This document shows, piece by piece, positions 17,863 through 26,782 of a DNA stretch of 64,000 nt. Both the position numbers and the translations under genes were made by a program. The notes beneath the pieces were generated by a model that saw only the letters and a list, made by a program, of their open reading frames with translations, ran no database searches and was not told the origin of the DNA. The stretch covers positions 1 through 64,000 of the forward strand of contig JBAXIB010000006.1 of NCBI GenBank assembly GCA_037138595.1. Direction: 5' to 3'. Source of the stretch: UBA4742 sp037138595. Its GTDB lineage: Bacteria > Actinomycetota > Acidimicrobiia > Acidimicrobiales > Acidimicrobilacustridaceae. How positions within the stretch are numbered: position 1 is the stretch's first letter; every line of letters starts with the position of its first letter.

Positions 17863-19119
17863 ATGGCCCATTTTTGGTCGCCGAAATCGTTTCATCAATC
17901 ATCCGTTGCCAATCGCCGTGTTCAATCACGCGTTCGCCACCACGGCGTTGGAGTCGCCATGGCACTGCTGATTTCGCTCATTGCTCTCGGCGTGGGGGCA
18001 ATGGCGACTTCAGTGGCTCGAGCCGCAGTCACCCCTCGAGTTGGGTTCCGCGCGACCGTCCTGGGCTGGAGCAGTTGGTACGGAAGCTATGACCTCGGGT
18101 TAGCCGGCGTCGGTTGGTGCATCGATCACGGCCTACACGCGCCTGATCCGGCCTTCCGATACCTACCGGCGGTTCCTTCAGATCTCAGCGACGACCAACG
18201 CGCCGCTATGGCATGGGCCGTAACCGCTCATGTCAATGCCGACGATCCCATTGAGTCCGCAGCGGTGATGTTGGTCCTGCATGACCTACGCGGCGCCTCA
18301 TATCCGCTGCGCCGCCTCGACGTTGACACCCTCACACCAAACGTGCTGTCCGAATTTGGCGGCCACGAGAACGACATCATCACCACGGCCCGCGCCCGAA
18401 AGGCCGAAGCGCTGGCTCACCAACATCTGCGTGCACCATTTTCTGTCCGCATCGACGTATCACCTCCCGTTGGCGGATCAGGCCAACTCACCGGCACCGT
18501 CGTCGATGCGACAGGAACTCCCGTCGAAGGAGCCGGACTGTCCATGGAGGCAACCGGCGTGTCCCTCAGCCCTGCCACATCGGTCGCAACTCGAGCAGAC
18601 GGATCCTTGAGTCGGAGTTACAGCAATCTTGACTCGGTCCAGGGCGCGTCATTTCGAGCGCACGCCATCGTTCCCGACCCTGCGCTAGCCGTCTTGGCAT
18701 CATCGACGATGCGCGCCCAACGAGTCGCCCACGCGGGATGGATCGTGCTCGACGCCACCCGAGCAATCAGCGCACCGACAACGACGACCACGGCCCCGAT
18801 AACAACAAGTTCCACGACTACAAGCTCTATCCCGCCAACAACGAGCACAACCAGCAGCACCATCCCGCCAACAACCAGCACGACGAGCACGACGAGCAAC
18901 ACCTCAACCACGGTCGCCGCCCCGACCAGCACAACGATGGTTGCCGAACCGACCCGACTCCCGAGCACCACCACGAGTGAATCGCCGAGTGCGGTCGTCG
19001 CTGGGGTCACGCGTCTGCCGGTCACCGGCGGGCGAACAACGATCTGGGCGATGAGTGGGTTCGCGCTCATCCTGATTGGTGCAGGAGCAATTGCGATTGC
19101 CAGACGTCGAGTGTCCTGA
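17863..19119 (+). CDS. LPxTG-anchored cell-wall surface protein
   Basis: A 418-residue sortase substrate. The N-terminal membrane segment (ALLISLIALGVGAMATSVARA) follows a basic stretch and acts as signal peptide. Residues about 60-190 form an unrecognised domain with GWCIDHG (C86) and AAMAWAVTAHVNADD, faintly reminiscent of thioester domains. An Ig-like/CarboxypepD_reg-like beta domain (LTGTVVDATGTPVEGAGL) follows, then about 90 residues of Thr/Ser-Pro spacer. The C-terminus is textbook: LPVTG (385-389), a hydrophobic span and RRR. GAGAGG (17850-17855) sets ATG 17863; the frame is open from TTG 17761. No sortase lies in this window. Confidence 0.75.
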   Translation: MAHFWSPKSFHQSSVANRRVQSRVRHHGVGVAMALLISLIALGVGAMATSVARAAVTPRVGFRATVLGWSSWYGSYDLGLAGVGWCIDHGLHAPDPAFRYLPAVPSDLSDDQRAAMAWAVTAHVNADDPIESAAVMLVLHDLRGASYPLRRLDVDTLTPNVLSEFGGHENDIITTARARKAEALAHQHLRAPFSVRIDVSPPVGGSGQLTGTVVDATGTPVEGAGLSMEATGVSLSPATSVATRADGSLSRSYSNLDSVQGASFRAHAIVPDPALAVLASSTMRAQRVAHAGWIVLDATRAISAPTTTTTAPITTSSTTTSSIPPTTSTTSSTIPPTTSTTSTTSNTSTTVAAPTSTTMVAEPTRLPSTTTSESPSAVVAGVTRLPVTGGRTTIWAMSGFALILIGAGAIAIARRRVS

Positions 19120-19127
19120 TGGTGCAG

Positions 19128-20708
19128 TTAGCCCAAACGTTGGCGCGGGCCGAAAGCATTTTCGGGAAACGGCACCTCCGGCGCCGCCAGCATCATCACG
19201 TGAAATCCGCTCGACGCCGCCCGAAACTCCGTCACCAATAGCAACGCGGCGGCCAACGCGTGCGCCGGAGTAATTGCACCTTCATCGAATCGACCAGGGA
19301 CCAACCGGTCCAACGCGTCAGCCGAGGTGAGGTCAATCGGTGGAACTTCGAGCGCACCTTGCGGGCCGCCGAAGCGAACTCGCAGACCATGTGCCCGAGC
19401 GAGACGTCCGACCTCGCCGAAGTCCACATCCCAGGTTAGATCCGACAAGCCAGGTGACCGATAGGGATCACTTCCGTGCACTTGATCAGTGCCGTATACC
19501 CGCAGCCGCGGCTCATCGGTGTCGATTCCATCGATCGTCGAATCGCCATAGTCAATGATGATCGCCACGCCGAGACTGCCGGGGCGGCGTAATACTTCGG
19601 CCAGGCGAGCGATCGTCTCTGGAAGTGACGGCGCCCAATACAAATCAGCGGGCTCGTAGCCGGTATCGCGGATCTCGTCGACCATCGGCAATACCCGAGC
19701 CAAATATGGTTCGAGATCGGGCGGGAGCGGCCCGGCATTGCCATCGAGATCAAACCATCCCCAAGAAATCGGCACTTCGAGCTCGCGACGGCCATCGGGG
19801 GTGTCAAGCACGTGAACCCGAACGACTTCGCCCTCACGGGTCACTCGCAGGCATTCATGCGCGAGCGCATCTAGCAGTTCATTCGCCACGACAACGCCCC
19901 GAAACGGGCCATCCCACTCAAGAGCCGTCGCATCAATCGAATGCACTTCGGCTTGACCTGCTTCAACAAACTCGACCAACTCGTCGGTTTGGCGGGCACG
20001 CATCGCCGCACTTCGATCGCCAAGGACATAGCGAAGTCCATCCCGATAAGGCTCCCAAGTTTGCGCCTCCGGAGCCCAGACATATTCAAGAATGTCTCGA
20101 GCGAGGCGACCTTCACCGCCGCCGAGTTCCAACAACGTCAAAGGGTCGACATCATCAAGCGATCCAGCCCAGGTCCATTCATCGAAGATCGTGCGTATGG
20201 TCTCGGCAACCATCCAACCGAATAGTGGAGACATGCGCTGGGGATAGGTCCAGAAGTGGCCATCGAATCCAAACCGGACTTGGCCGGTGCTGTAATAACC
20301 CGACTCGGGGTCATACAGACAGTGATCGGCATAGGCCGCAAAACTTGGCGCGCCGATCACCTCGGTCGGATTAAGCGCTCGGCGCGGTTCCAACACCGGC
20401 GGCGCGTCAGGCGAGCCATCCCAAGCTTCGGTATAGACGCTGTCGGTATAGCGAACAGCGTCGCCATATGCGCCAAACCAACCCGCCTCAACTTTGCCAC
20501 TCACGCCGCCCTCGCCCGGCGAGATTTCGGTGAACGTGAACCCTTCGACCGAGGGGTACTCCGCTGCAGCCGCGGTCACGAGAATCCGTTCGTGATCTTC
20601 GAGCGCGTCAGAATCAATCAACACGTCGAGGCGCCCATCGGCCATAGCCGACCGAATCTCAGGGTCACCCATGGCGTCGAGCGCTCGCAGAACGTCGCTT
20701 ATTGCCAT
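19128..20708 (-). CDS. MidA/NDUFAF7-like (DUF185) SAM-dependent methyltransferase
   Basis: A 526-residue protein. YDPESGYYSTG (132-142) and the AdoMet-binding LLELGGGEGRLARDI (about 192-206) are DUF185 signatures, followed by VVVANELLDALAHECL and IIIDYGD. In eukaryotes the family methylates a complex I subunit; bacterial targets are mostly unknown. It is longer than usual because of an about 125-residue N-terminal extension of unclear function (EDHERILVTAAAAEYPSVEG). I chose ATG 20708 because the frame upstream runs into the divergent promoter region. The gene converges on the LPxTG gene, leaving 8 nt between the stops. Confidence 0.75.
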   Translation of the reverse strand: MAISDVLRALDAMGDPEIRSAMADGRLDVLIDSDALEDHERILVTAAAAEYPSVEGFTFTEISPGEGGVSGKVEAGWFGAYGDAVRYTDSVYTEAWDGSPDAPPVLEPRRALNPTEVIGAPSFAAYADHCLYDPESGYYSTGQVRFGFDGHFWTYPQRMSPLFGWMVAETIRTIFDEWTWAGSLDDVDPLTLLELGGGEGRLARDILEYVWAPEAQTWEPYRDGLRYVLGDRSAAMRARQTDELVEFVEAGQAEVHSIDATALEWDGPFRGVVVANELLDALAHECLRVTREGEVVRVHVLDTPDGRRELEVPISWGWFDLDGNAGPLPPDLEPYLARVLPMVDEIRDTGYEPADLYWAPSLPETIARLAEVLRRPGSLGVAIIIDYGDSTIDGIDTDEPRLRVYGTDQVHGSDPYRSPGLSDLTWDVDFGEVGRLARAHGLRVRFGGPQGALEVPPIDLTSADALDRLVPGRFDEGAITPAHALAAALLLVTEFRAASSGFHVMMLAAPEVPFPENAFGPRQRLG

Positions 20709-20823
20709 CCGAGGATCGTACCCACCGATAGCCGTCGCGAGGAATACACGAGCGCCATACCTCGTCACGACCAAGGCGAGGGGTGCTACAACGACATACA
20801 ACGCCGACCAGAAAGTGAACTTG

Positions 20824-21072
20824 ATGGCCACACGCCGAGCGATCCACGCCTTTGTGACTCCTGAGTCCCATGAGGCGCTTCACGCATCTGCGGGCGAATA
20901 CGGCGTGTCGGTTTCCGCGTTGCTCGAAGCGATGGCACTCGATTGGGAACTTCGGCGCGGCGAATCGGCCTATGAGCTCGACGAAGTCGAAGCGCTCGCC
21001 GCTATCGCCCGGCAAGTCGATGCTCGACGCCGGCGACGCCGAAAAGATCCACCAGCAGCGTCGACTCCGTGA
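20824..21072 (+). CDS. Small ribbon-helix-helix-like protein
   Basis: An 82-residue protein. HAFVTPESHEALHASAGEYG, then VSVSALLEAMALDWELRRG, fits a ribbon-helix-helix DNA-binding core (short strand, helix, helix). An acidic stretch follows, then a basic tail with six consecutive arginines. It is divergently transcribed from the MidA-like gene, with a 115-bp shared upstream region. ATG 20824 begins the recognisable domain; the longer frame upstream is antisense to the neighbour. It could be a small transcription factor acting on its own promoter region, or an antitoxin-like protein without a visible toxin partner. Confidence 0.6.
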   Translation: MATRRAIHAFVTPESHEALHASAGEYGVSVSALLEAMALDWELRRGESAYELDEVEALAAIARQVDARRRRRRKDPPAASTP

Positions 21073-21081
21073 ATGTCGCGC

Positions 21082-22296
21082 CTATGGCAGCGTTTCGAAC
21101 GCGCCCGCTAATCGTTCAATGTCATCGGCGTTCGTCACATAGTGAGGTGAGACTCGCACCGAAGGCAACACCGGCCGAGCGGCACCATCAAGCGGCGCGC
21201 CAGTGGCCACATTGACCCACACATTGACCCCACACGTCGCCAAGTGCTCGCGAACTTCATCGGGTGATAATCGATCGTGGACAAACGAGATGATCCCGAC
21301 GTCGTCAACTGACCCAACGAGTCGCAAGCCGCTCGTCGATTCGCACAGTTCCACGACTTCACCGCTACGAGCCGCGACCAACTTCGCGATGCGATCTAAA
21401 CCAATCGCAAGTGCATAGCGAGCCGCAACGCCCATCCCGAGTCGAGCAGCAACACCGAATTCAAATGCATCAAATCGTCGCGCTCCAACCGCGAGTTCAA
21501 ATGAATCCGGCTTCGACGGAAGAACGACACCCGACGACGGACTCAATGGAACAAGGCGTTCGGCGAGCGCTCGATCGATGTAAAGCGCTCCGGTGCCACG
21601 CGGCGCTCGCAAGAATTTTCGACCTGGCCCAAAGGCAACGTGACAACCGATTGCATGGACATCAATCGGCAAGTGACCCAGCGTCTGGGCAGCGTCAACG
21701 GCGAAAATCGCGTCGGTCCCGGCCAGTGCATTACCAATCGCTTCAAGGTCAGCACGCGAGCCCATGTGGGTCGGCATGTGAGTGATCGAAACCAACCGTG
21801 TGTTCGGCGTCACCATGTTTCCGATTCGTTCGATGTCAATCGTGCCGTCGGGCCTTGCCGGAGCCACATCGATCTGAACCCCCCGCGCCACACGGAGTCG
21901 ATGCAATGTTGCATACACCGTCGCGTAGGTGAACTGATCAATCACGACCCGATCATCTGAAGTAAAGGAAAACGTCTCGGCGATTGACCACAGGGCAAGC
22001 TCCCAAGCACGACTGGCACTGTCCACGAGCGCGACTTCATCGCCGGAAACGTCGGGGCCAAACAGCGGCGCAATCGCCGCCGGAATAGTTTTGATCTCCT
22101 CGTCCACCTGCTGAGCCGCTTCATAGCCGCCGATCTGCGCTTCAAGATCAAGGTGTGCCCGCACCCGAGTTAGGACCGGCCTCGGAGTTAGCGACATTCC
22201 TGCGTGATTGAAGTGAACCCGAACCGACTCGAGATCGGCTCGCACGCGCGCCATGAGGTCCGAGGTGCTCTCGCCGTGGTCCGCGGAAGTATTCAT
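21082..22296 (-). CDS. Class V aminotransferase (cysteine desulfurase-like fold)
   Basis: A 404-residue PLP enzyme of fold type I, class V. FNHAGMSLTPRPV is the N-terminal substrate loop, AVDAAQTLGHLPIDV holds the cofactor-binding D201, and GPGRKFLRAPRGTGALY carries the Schiff-base lysine K227. No conserved cysteine loop of NifS/SufS type is evident, so a desulfurase is unlikely. Isopenicillin-epimerase-like enzymes and EgtE-like C-S lyases share this layout, but no ergothioneine genes accompany it. It converges on the small RHH gene, 9 nt away. Confidence 0.8.
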   Translation of the reverse strand: MNTSADHGESTSDLMARVRADLESVRVHFNHAGMSLTPRPVLTRVRAHLDLEAQIGGYEAAQQVDEEIKTIPAAIAPLFGPDVSGDEVALVDSASRAWELALWSIAETFSFTSDDRVVIDQFTYATVYATLHRLRVARGVQIDVAPARPDGTIDIERIGNMVTPNTRLVSITHMPTHMGSRADLEAIGNALAGTDAIFAVDAAQTLGHLPIDVHAIGCHVAFGPGRKFLRAPRGTGALYIDRALAERLVPLSPSSGVVLPSKPDSFELAVGARRFDAFEFGVAARLGMGVAARYALAIGLDRIAKLVAARSGEVVELCESTSGLRLVGSVDDVGIISFVHDRLSPDEVREHLATCGVNVWVNVATGAPLDGAARPVLPSVRVSPHYVTNADDIERLAGAFETLP

Positions 22297-22379
22297 CGCC
22301 TAAGTCAAGCCGCTCTCATTCGACCATGCGACCATGCGACCACTGAGCCCGCAAGTGCCGTGCTCGCCACCGCTACCCC

Positions 22380-22419
22380 ACGGTCGTTGGCCAGCGCCAC
22401 AATGACGCTGGCCGACCGT
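22380..22419. terminator. Strong hairpin downstream of tRNA-Glu
   Basis: Arms 22380-22396 and 22406-22419 pair over about 14 bp (ACGGTC...GGCCAGCG against CGCTGGCCGACCGT) with one 3-nt bulge and a 9-nt loop. It starts 8 nt past the 3' end of the minus-strand tRNA. No T-run follows, so it may be a processing or stability element rather than a classical terminator. Confidence 0.5.
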
Positions 22420-22426
22420 GAATGAG

Positions 22427-22499
22427 TACCCCGTACGGGATTTGAACCCGTGCTGCCGGCATGAGAAGCCGGATTCCTAGGCCGCTAGAAGAACGGGGC
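22427..22499 (-). tRNA. tRNA-Glu (anticodon CTC)
   Basis: 73 nt on the minus strand. The acceptor stem GCCCCGT pairs with ACGGGGT. The D-arm shows CTAGCGGCCTAGGA. The anticodon stem CCGGC/GCCGG closes the loop TTCTCAT with anticodon CTC, reading GAG. The T-arm is ACGGG-TTCAAAT-CCCGT. The discriminator is A and no CCA is encoded. Confidence 0.93.
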
Positions 22500-22566
22500 A
22501 GGGCAAGCGGCGACAGCATAGCGACTGGCCCCTGTGAGCCCAAAGGCCACCGATAATTGCATTGGC

Positions 22567-22947
22567 CTAGTCGTTGTCGAATTGGTCGATTTCGAACCAA
22601 ACGATCTTGCCAGACTCGGTCGAATCAACCCCCCAGCGATCGACAATGGACGCGACAATGAGCATTCCGCGACCGTTTACCGCGTCGCCGGCTGGTTCGG
22701 AAAGTTTCGGCAAGCCCGGCGACGAATCACTGACCTCGACGCGCACGCGATGGTCGGAATAATCAATCACGAGCTCACCGGGAATCTTTGCGTGACGAAC
22801 AACGTTGGTCACAAGTTCCGCAATCGCCAATCGAGACCGCTCGTAGGTTTCCCCCGTAACCTGCCACTCAATCAAGGCCGCTTCGGCAAAGTGTCTCACG
22901 GCTGCGACACCGGAAAGTTCGGGTGAAAGAGCAATGGATGCACGCAC
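22567..22947 (-). CDS. Anti-sigma-factor-type serine kinase (RsbW/HATPase_c_2 family)
   Basis: A 126-residue single-domain GHKL ATPase. The N-box ELVTNVVRHA is at 44-53, the G1 box VSDSSPGLP at 72-80 and the G2 box GRGMLIV at 92-98. All ATP-binding motifs look intact. Family members bind and inhibit alternative sigma factors and phosphorylate an anti-anti-sigma protein; small stand-alone versions are common in actinobacteria. The start is GTG at 22947 with AGGTTGG upstream. It is divergent, by only 56 nt, from an ATPase-GNAT fusion gene, which suggests a common switch. tRNA-Glu lies 67 nt past the stop. Confidence 0.82.
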   Translation of the reverse strand: MRASIALSPELSGVAAVRHFAEAALIEWQVTGETYERSRLAIAELVTNVVRHAKIPGELVIDYSDHRVRVEVSDSSPGLPKLSEPAGDAVNGRGMLIVASIVDRWGVDSTESGKIVWFEIDQFDND

Positions 22948-23003
22948 AGGACCAACCTATCGACCCAGCACGAGTACGGTCGGCAGGGCTAAAAGGAGCA
23001 CCT

Positions 23004-24554
23004 ATGAGCGAGCAAACCGAAATCATCGTTGAGCCGAATATTCGCCCGATCACGGTGTTGCGTGTGCCGGCCCATGATGCAAACGCGGCAATCATCGGGG
23101 CGGCGGCCGCCGCCGCATTACAAGCTGCCGGATCGAGTGAGTCACGAGCCAACGAGGCACGCTGCGTGATTGAAGCACTCAGCGTCGACGCCATTTCTCG
23201 CTGCGGCGAAGGTCCAGATCCCGACCCGTGGATTGAGCTCAAGATCGAGGTCCGCACCGGCGGCGTCCGGCTCAAACTTCATGATCGCGGCCTTCCGATC
23301 GCGTCCGACCGGACCGCAATCAGACGAGCGAAACAACTCGCTGCGGCTGGTTGCGTCGACCAACTCAGCGTCGTCGGCGTTTCGCCCGACGGCCCAACTG
23401 CGACGGTTTTTGTCAAAACTGTCGACCCGCGCCGCGAATCGAGCGCTGACCGAACTGTTGAAAACGAACCGTCTGAAACTGTCGAGCTCGCACCTACTGA
23501 CGAACAATTACGCATTCGCCGCATGGTCCCAGGGGATTCTGCGGCCTATGCCCGCCTGACTTTTCGGTGTTACGGGTACGGATATAAGCGCGCCGCGTAC
23601 GACCCCGCCGACATCGATGGCCATCTGCAAGATGGCACCCAACTGGCAGCAATCGCCGAGAATACTGAGGGAGAGATGGTCGGCCATGTCGCCTACCAAC
23701 GCATTCGACCCGGAGGCTCAGTGGTTCATGCAGGCGCGGGAATGGTCGACCCTCGCTATCGAAAACGCGGCCTGCTGAAAGCACTCGGTGCAAGCGTCCA
23801 TGAAATGATCGCCAGTGAGAACCTCATTGGCATCTTGAGTGAACCAGTTATGGTGCACACCGTCACCCAACGTGCAGCCCATTCGATTGGCTTCGACACC
23901 GGCATTTTTCTCAACTGGTCGAACCCTCGATTCGTCGCCGGATTCGAAGATGCTGATCCGACCCAACGCATCTCCGTGTTGTGTTCATTTATCCCACTAA
24001 GCGAGATCACACCTCGCGATCTTTTTCCACCACCTTCAGCCATCAAACATCTGCAGACAGTTGTCGAAACCACCAACATTCCAAGAACGATTAGAGAACC
24101 GCAGCGACCAGCGAACGAAACTACTGAAACGGTGGTCATGGCCCACACCGATCCAGGAACGGGCATCGCACAACTCGAGGTCACTACCGTCGGGCCCGAT
24201 CTCATCGATCGAATCATCGAACTGCTTGATGACGCCCTAGCGGGCGGAAGCCCAGTGGTCATCTTGGATCTGCCCGCCAACGAGCCAAGTCTCGGCTGGT
24301 GTGCTGCCGGGATTGACCAACTCGGATTCGTCTTTGCCGCACTGCTGCCGGAATCAGCAGCAGATGGAGACACTCTCCGCCTGCAATATGTCGTCGATCT
24401 CGATATCGATTCGAGTGAGTGGAAGATTGACTTACCATCCACGATCGGCCTCGTCTCGGGCATCGTCGATGACCTCCACACGTGGCACGATGGTCAAGCA
24501 CGCACTCGCCGAACTCGAATCGAGCAATGGCGAAGCAGAGCCCTCGAGCACTAA
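23004..24554 (+). CDS. Fusion of anti-sigma-like ATPase domain and GNAT acetyltransferase
   Basis: A 516-residue protein. Residues about 20-140 resemble a GHKL anti-sigma kinase (EARCVIEALSVDAI as N-box, LHDRGLPI at 92-99 as G1), but the catalytic Asn is not evident and the G2 glycines are poor, so ATP binding may be lost. Residues about 168-330 are a GNAT domain (IRRMVPGDSAAYARL; acetyl-CoA loop VDPRYRKRGLLKALG at 248-262). The last 180 residues are unassigned. AAAAGGAG (22991-22998) sets ATG 23004. It is divergent from a stand-alone anti-sigma kinase. A role in stress signalling by protein acetylation is conjecture. Confidence 0.72.
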   Translation: MSEQTEIIVEPNIRPITVLRVPAHDANAAIIGAAAAAALQAAGSSESRANEARCVIEALSVDAISRCGEGPDPDPWIELKIEVRTGGVRLKLHDRGLPIASDRTAIRRAKQLAAAGCVDQLSVVGVSPDGPTATVFVKTVDPRRESSADRTVENEPSETVELAPTDEQLRIRRMVPGDSAAYARLTFRCYGYGYKRAAYDPADIDGHLQDGTQLAAIAENTEGEMVGHVAYQRIRPGGSVVHAGAGMVDPRYRKRGLLKALGASVHEMIASENLIGILSEPVMVHTVTQRAAHSIGFDTGIFLNWSNPRFVAGFEDADPTQRISVLCSFIPLSEITPRDLFPPPSAIKHLQTVVETTNIPRTIREPQRPANETTETVVMAHTDPGTGIAQLEVTTVGPDLIDRIIELLDDALAGGSPVVILDLPANEPSLGWCAAGIDQLGFVFAALLPESAADGDTLRLQYVVDLDIDSSEWKIDLPSTIGLVSGIVDDLHTWHDGQARTRRTRIEQWRSRALEH

Positions 24555-24590
24555 TCACGGTTGGGCCGCCAGATAGTTGTCGATAATGCG

Positions 24591-24662
24591 CTCGGGGGGA
24601 AGGACTCGAACCCTCAACAAATGGACCAGAACCACCCGTGTTACCAATTACACCACCCCCGA
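24591..24662 (-). tRNA. tRNA-Gln (anticodon CTG)
   Basis: 72 nt on the minus strand. The acceptor TCGGGGG pairs with CCCCCGA. The D-arm contains TGTAATTGGTAACA. The anticodon loop TTCTGGT gives CTG, reading CAG. The T-arm is GAGGG-TTCGAGT-CCTTC. The discriminator is G and no CCA is encoded. gltX lies downstream on the same strand pair, and gatCAB is in this window. Confidence 0.92.
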
Positions 24663-24689
24663 AGGTGGGCCCTGAAGGGCATGGCGATC

Positions 24690-25289
24690 CTAGGCGAAGG
24701 CTGACAGTCGGCGGTAACCGATGATTCGGCCGACGGCGACGGCGATCGTCTCGCGGGCCATTGCTCGCAGCGACGGCGACGAGCCGTCAGAGGACACATA
24801 CGGCGTCAGGCCGACCTGGTCGGCGATCTGAGAAACGCGTAGCGAATGGTACGGGTCCGAGACGATGAGAGCTGTCGGTGGCAATTTGGCTTGGTCAATG
24901 ATCAGCGACGCCGCCGATAACTCCTCGTAGCTGTTGGTTCCTTGAACCTCGACTTTGATGTCCTCCTCCGGAACCCCATGATCGCGCAGATAATCAAAAC
25001 CGGTAAGCCCCTGGGTTACGCGATCGCCGGGTTGCTTGCCGCCGGTGACAATGACCAGATTGGCGTGACCAGTTCGATACAAATCGGCGGCATGGTCAAG
25101 GCGCGCCTTAAGGACCGGCGAAGGATGGCCGTTGTATTGCGCAGCGCCCATCACGACAATGGCACTTGCCGACGAAGCACTCGTCTGGCGCGACGCCCAC
25201 CACACTTGTCCAAAGGTCACTGCCGCATAGATCACAACCCCAGAGATGACCAGGCCGACAATCTTGAATGCGAGACGAAAGAGGCCCAT
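24690..25289 (-). CDS. YdcF/DUF218 family membrane-anchored protein
   Basis: A 199-residue protein with one N-terminal membrane segment (residues about 7-27) and a DUF218 domain. The blocks are AIVVMGAAQYNGHPSPVLKA, NLVIVTGGKQPGD, VQGTNSYEELSAA and ALIVSDPYHSLRV, in the family order. DUF218 proteins (SanA, YdcF, ElyC) have been linked to envelope integrity and peptidoglycan precursor handling, but the reaction is unknown. It starts 2 nt after the gltX stop, so the two form one transcript. Confidence 0.82.
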   Translation of the reverse strand: MGLFRLAFKIVGLVISGVVIYAAVTFGQVWWASRQTSASSASAIVVMGAAQYNGHPSPVLKARLDHAADLYRTGHANLVIVTGGKQPGDRVTQGLTGFDYLRDHGVPEEDIKVEVQGTNSYEELSAASLIIDQAKLPPTALIVSDPYHSLRVSQIADQVGLTPYVSSDGSSPSLRAMARETIAVAVGRIIGYRRLSAFA

Positions 25290-25291
25290 GA

Positions 25292-26704
25292 TCAGAGTCG
25301 GTCGCGTGCCTCTTGTAAACGACTAAGCGTGCGATCCCGACCCAGAGCGACCAGCGATTCAAGCAGGGGAGGTCCCACGGACCGACCGGTAACGGCGACC
25401 CGCACCGGTGCCTGCGCAGCGCCCTTTTTGATTCCGTGGGCTTCACCGAATGGGAACAACGTCGATTCCAACACTGCAACATTCCATTCGCAGGTTCCGA
25501 ACGCATCCAACATGCCATCAAGCATCGTCAGCGCTATGTCGCGACCTTTCACCATTACCTTCTGCCACGACCCATCGTCGAAAATTGGTCGCTCAAGAAA
25601 CACGAAGTCGACGTATCCGGGAACTTCATCAAGTCGCTTTACTCGCTCTTGTACTAGCGGCGCTAGCGCAGCAAAGACCGAAGCGTCATAAGACGAAGCG
25701 GGCCACGGCGCGTCATCTCCGACCAGCCATCGATTTGATCGCTCGATAAATGTCTCGGTCGATAGCGCCCGGATGTATTCGCCATTGAAATGATCAAGTT
25801 TCTTGACGTCGAAAAAGGCACCCGACGAGCCAACATCGTCAAGGCGAAAAAGATCGACGATCTCGCTGATGGGTCGAATTTCCAACCCATCAGGCGGACC
25901 CCACCCGAGTGTTGCGAGATAATTCACCATCGCCTCAGCGAGGTACCCGCGATCGATGTAATCACCAACCGAAACGTCGTCTCGACGTTTCGAAAGTTTC
26001 TGGCGCTTCTCATTGACGATCAGCGGCAAGTGTGCGAACACCGGTGTGCCCGCAATACCGAGCGCGTGCCGAAGCAACAACCCCTTTGGCGTCACGTTGA
26101 TCAAGTCTTCGCCGCGCACAATATGGGTAATTCCCATATCGGCATCATCGACAGCGTTGGCCACTAAAAACATCGGCAACCCATTGCTGCGCACAATCAC
26201 AAAATCTTCGAGCACCGCATTTTCAAAACTCACTTCGCCCCGAATGAGATCGGTGAACGTCGTCGCTCCCTCATCGGGGGTGCGGAAACGAACGACCACA
26301 CCTTCACCCGGTTCGACGTTTCGATCTCGACAAAATCCGTCATAGCCGGGCGGGCCACCAGCGACCTCATGACGTGCCTTTACGGCCTCCTGTGTGCAAT
26401 CGCAACGAAACGCTTTCCCTTCCGCCAACAAGCGTTCGGCGGCAGCGAGGTGCAACGGCAATCGCTCGCTTTGGTGAACCGGTTGACCGTCGAAGTCGAT
26501 ACCTAACCATTCGAGGGCACGAAAAATGGCCTCGATGAGTTCGGGTTGGCTTCGTTCCGCATCGGTATCTTCGATCCGAAGCAGCATTTCGCCGCCCTGT
26601 TGGCGAGCAAACAACCAGTTAAAGAGCGCGGTTCGAGCGCCTCCAATATGCAAATACCCAGTGGGCGATGGGGCGAATCGGACACGAACGACAGGAGTGT
26701 TCAC
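25292..26704 (-). CDS. gltX: Glutamyl-tRNA synthetase
   Basis: A 470-residue class I synthetase that charges tRNA-Glu with glutamate and, in organisms with GatCAB, also mischarges tRNA-Gln. The HIGH-type motif is FAPSPTGYLHIGG (10-22) and the KMSKS-type loop KLSKR (236-240). LLRIEDTDAERS and THIVRGED are further signatures. The anticodon-binding helical domain fills the C-terminal third. The start is GTG at 26704. No GlnRS is seen here, and gatCAB at 60-63 kb supports a non-discriminating role. The Gln and Glu tRNA genes lie 0.6 and 2.8 kb downstream. Confidence 0.93.
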   Translation of the reverse strand: MNTPVVRVRFAPSPTGYLHIGGARTALFNWLFARQQGGEMLLRIEDTDAERSQPELIEAIFRALEWLGIDFDGQPVHQSERLPLHLAAAERLLAEGKAFRCDCTQEAVKARHEVAGGPPGYDGFCRDRNVEPGEGVVVRFRTPDEGATTFTDLIRGEVSFENAVLEDFVIVRSNGLPMFLVANAVDDADMGITHIVRGEDLINVTPKGLLLRHALGIAGTPVFAHLPLIVNEKRQKLSKRRDDVSVGDYIDRGYLAEAMVNYLATLGWGPPDGLEIRPISEIVDLFRLDDVGSSGAFFDVKKLDHFNGEYIRALSTETFIERSNRWLVGDDAPWPASSYDASVFAALAPLVQERVKRLDEVPGYVDFVFLERPIFDDGSWQKVMVKGRDIALTMLDGMLDAFGTCEWNVAVLESTLFPFGEAHGIKKGAAQAPVRVAVTGRSVGPPLLESLVALGRDRTLSRLQEARDRL

Positions 26705-26782
26705 CGTCTAATCGTAGTGGGAAGCCAGCGCGTTGGTCCGCCGACCGAGCGACCAGGAATGCGAGCGGTAGTGTCTCAACCC

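Noticed and set aside
18618..19070. Antisense frame rich in Val over the Thr-rich spacer
   Set aside because: It is the mirror of the ACC/ACG/ACA-type repeat codons of the LPxTG protein, not a separate gene.
20671..20823. Extended N-terminus for the small RHH protein
   Set aside because: This part is antisense to the MidA-like gene start, and its composition differs from the domain that begins at 20824.
26546..26782. N-terminal extension of the L,D-transpeptidase
   Set aside because: It is antisense to the first part of gltX and would bury the signal peptide.
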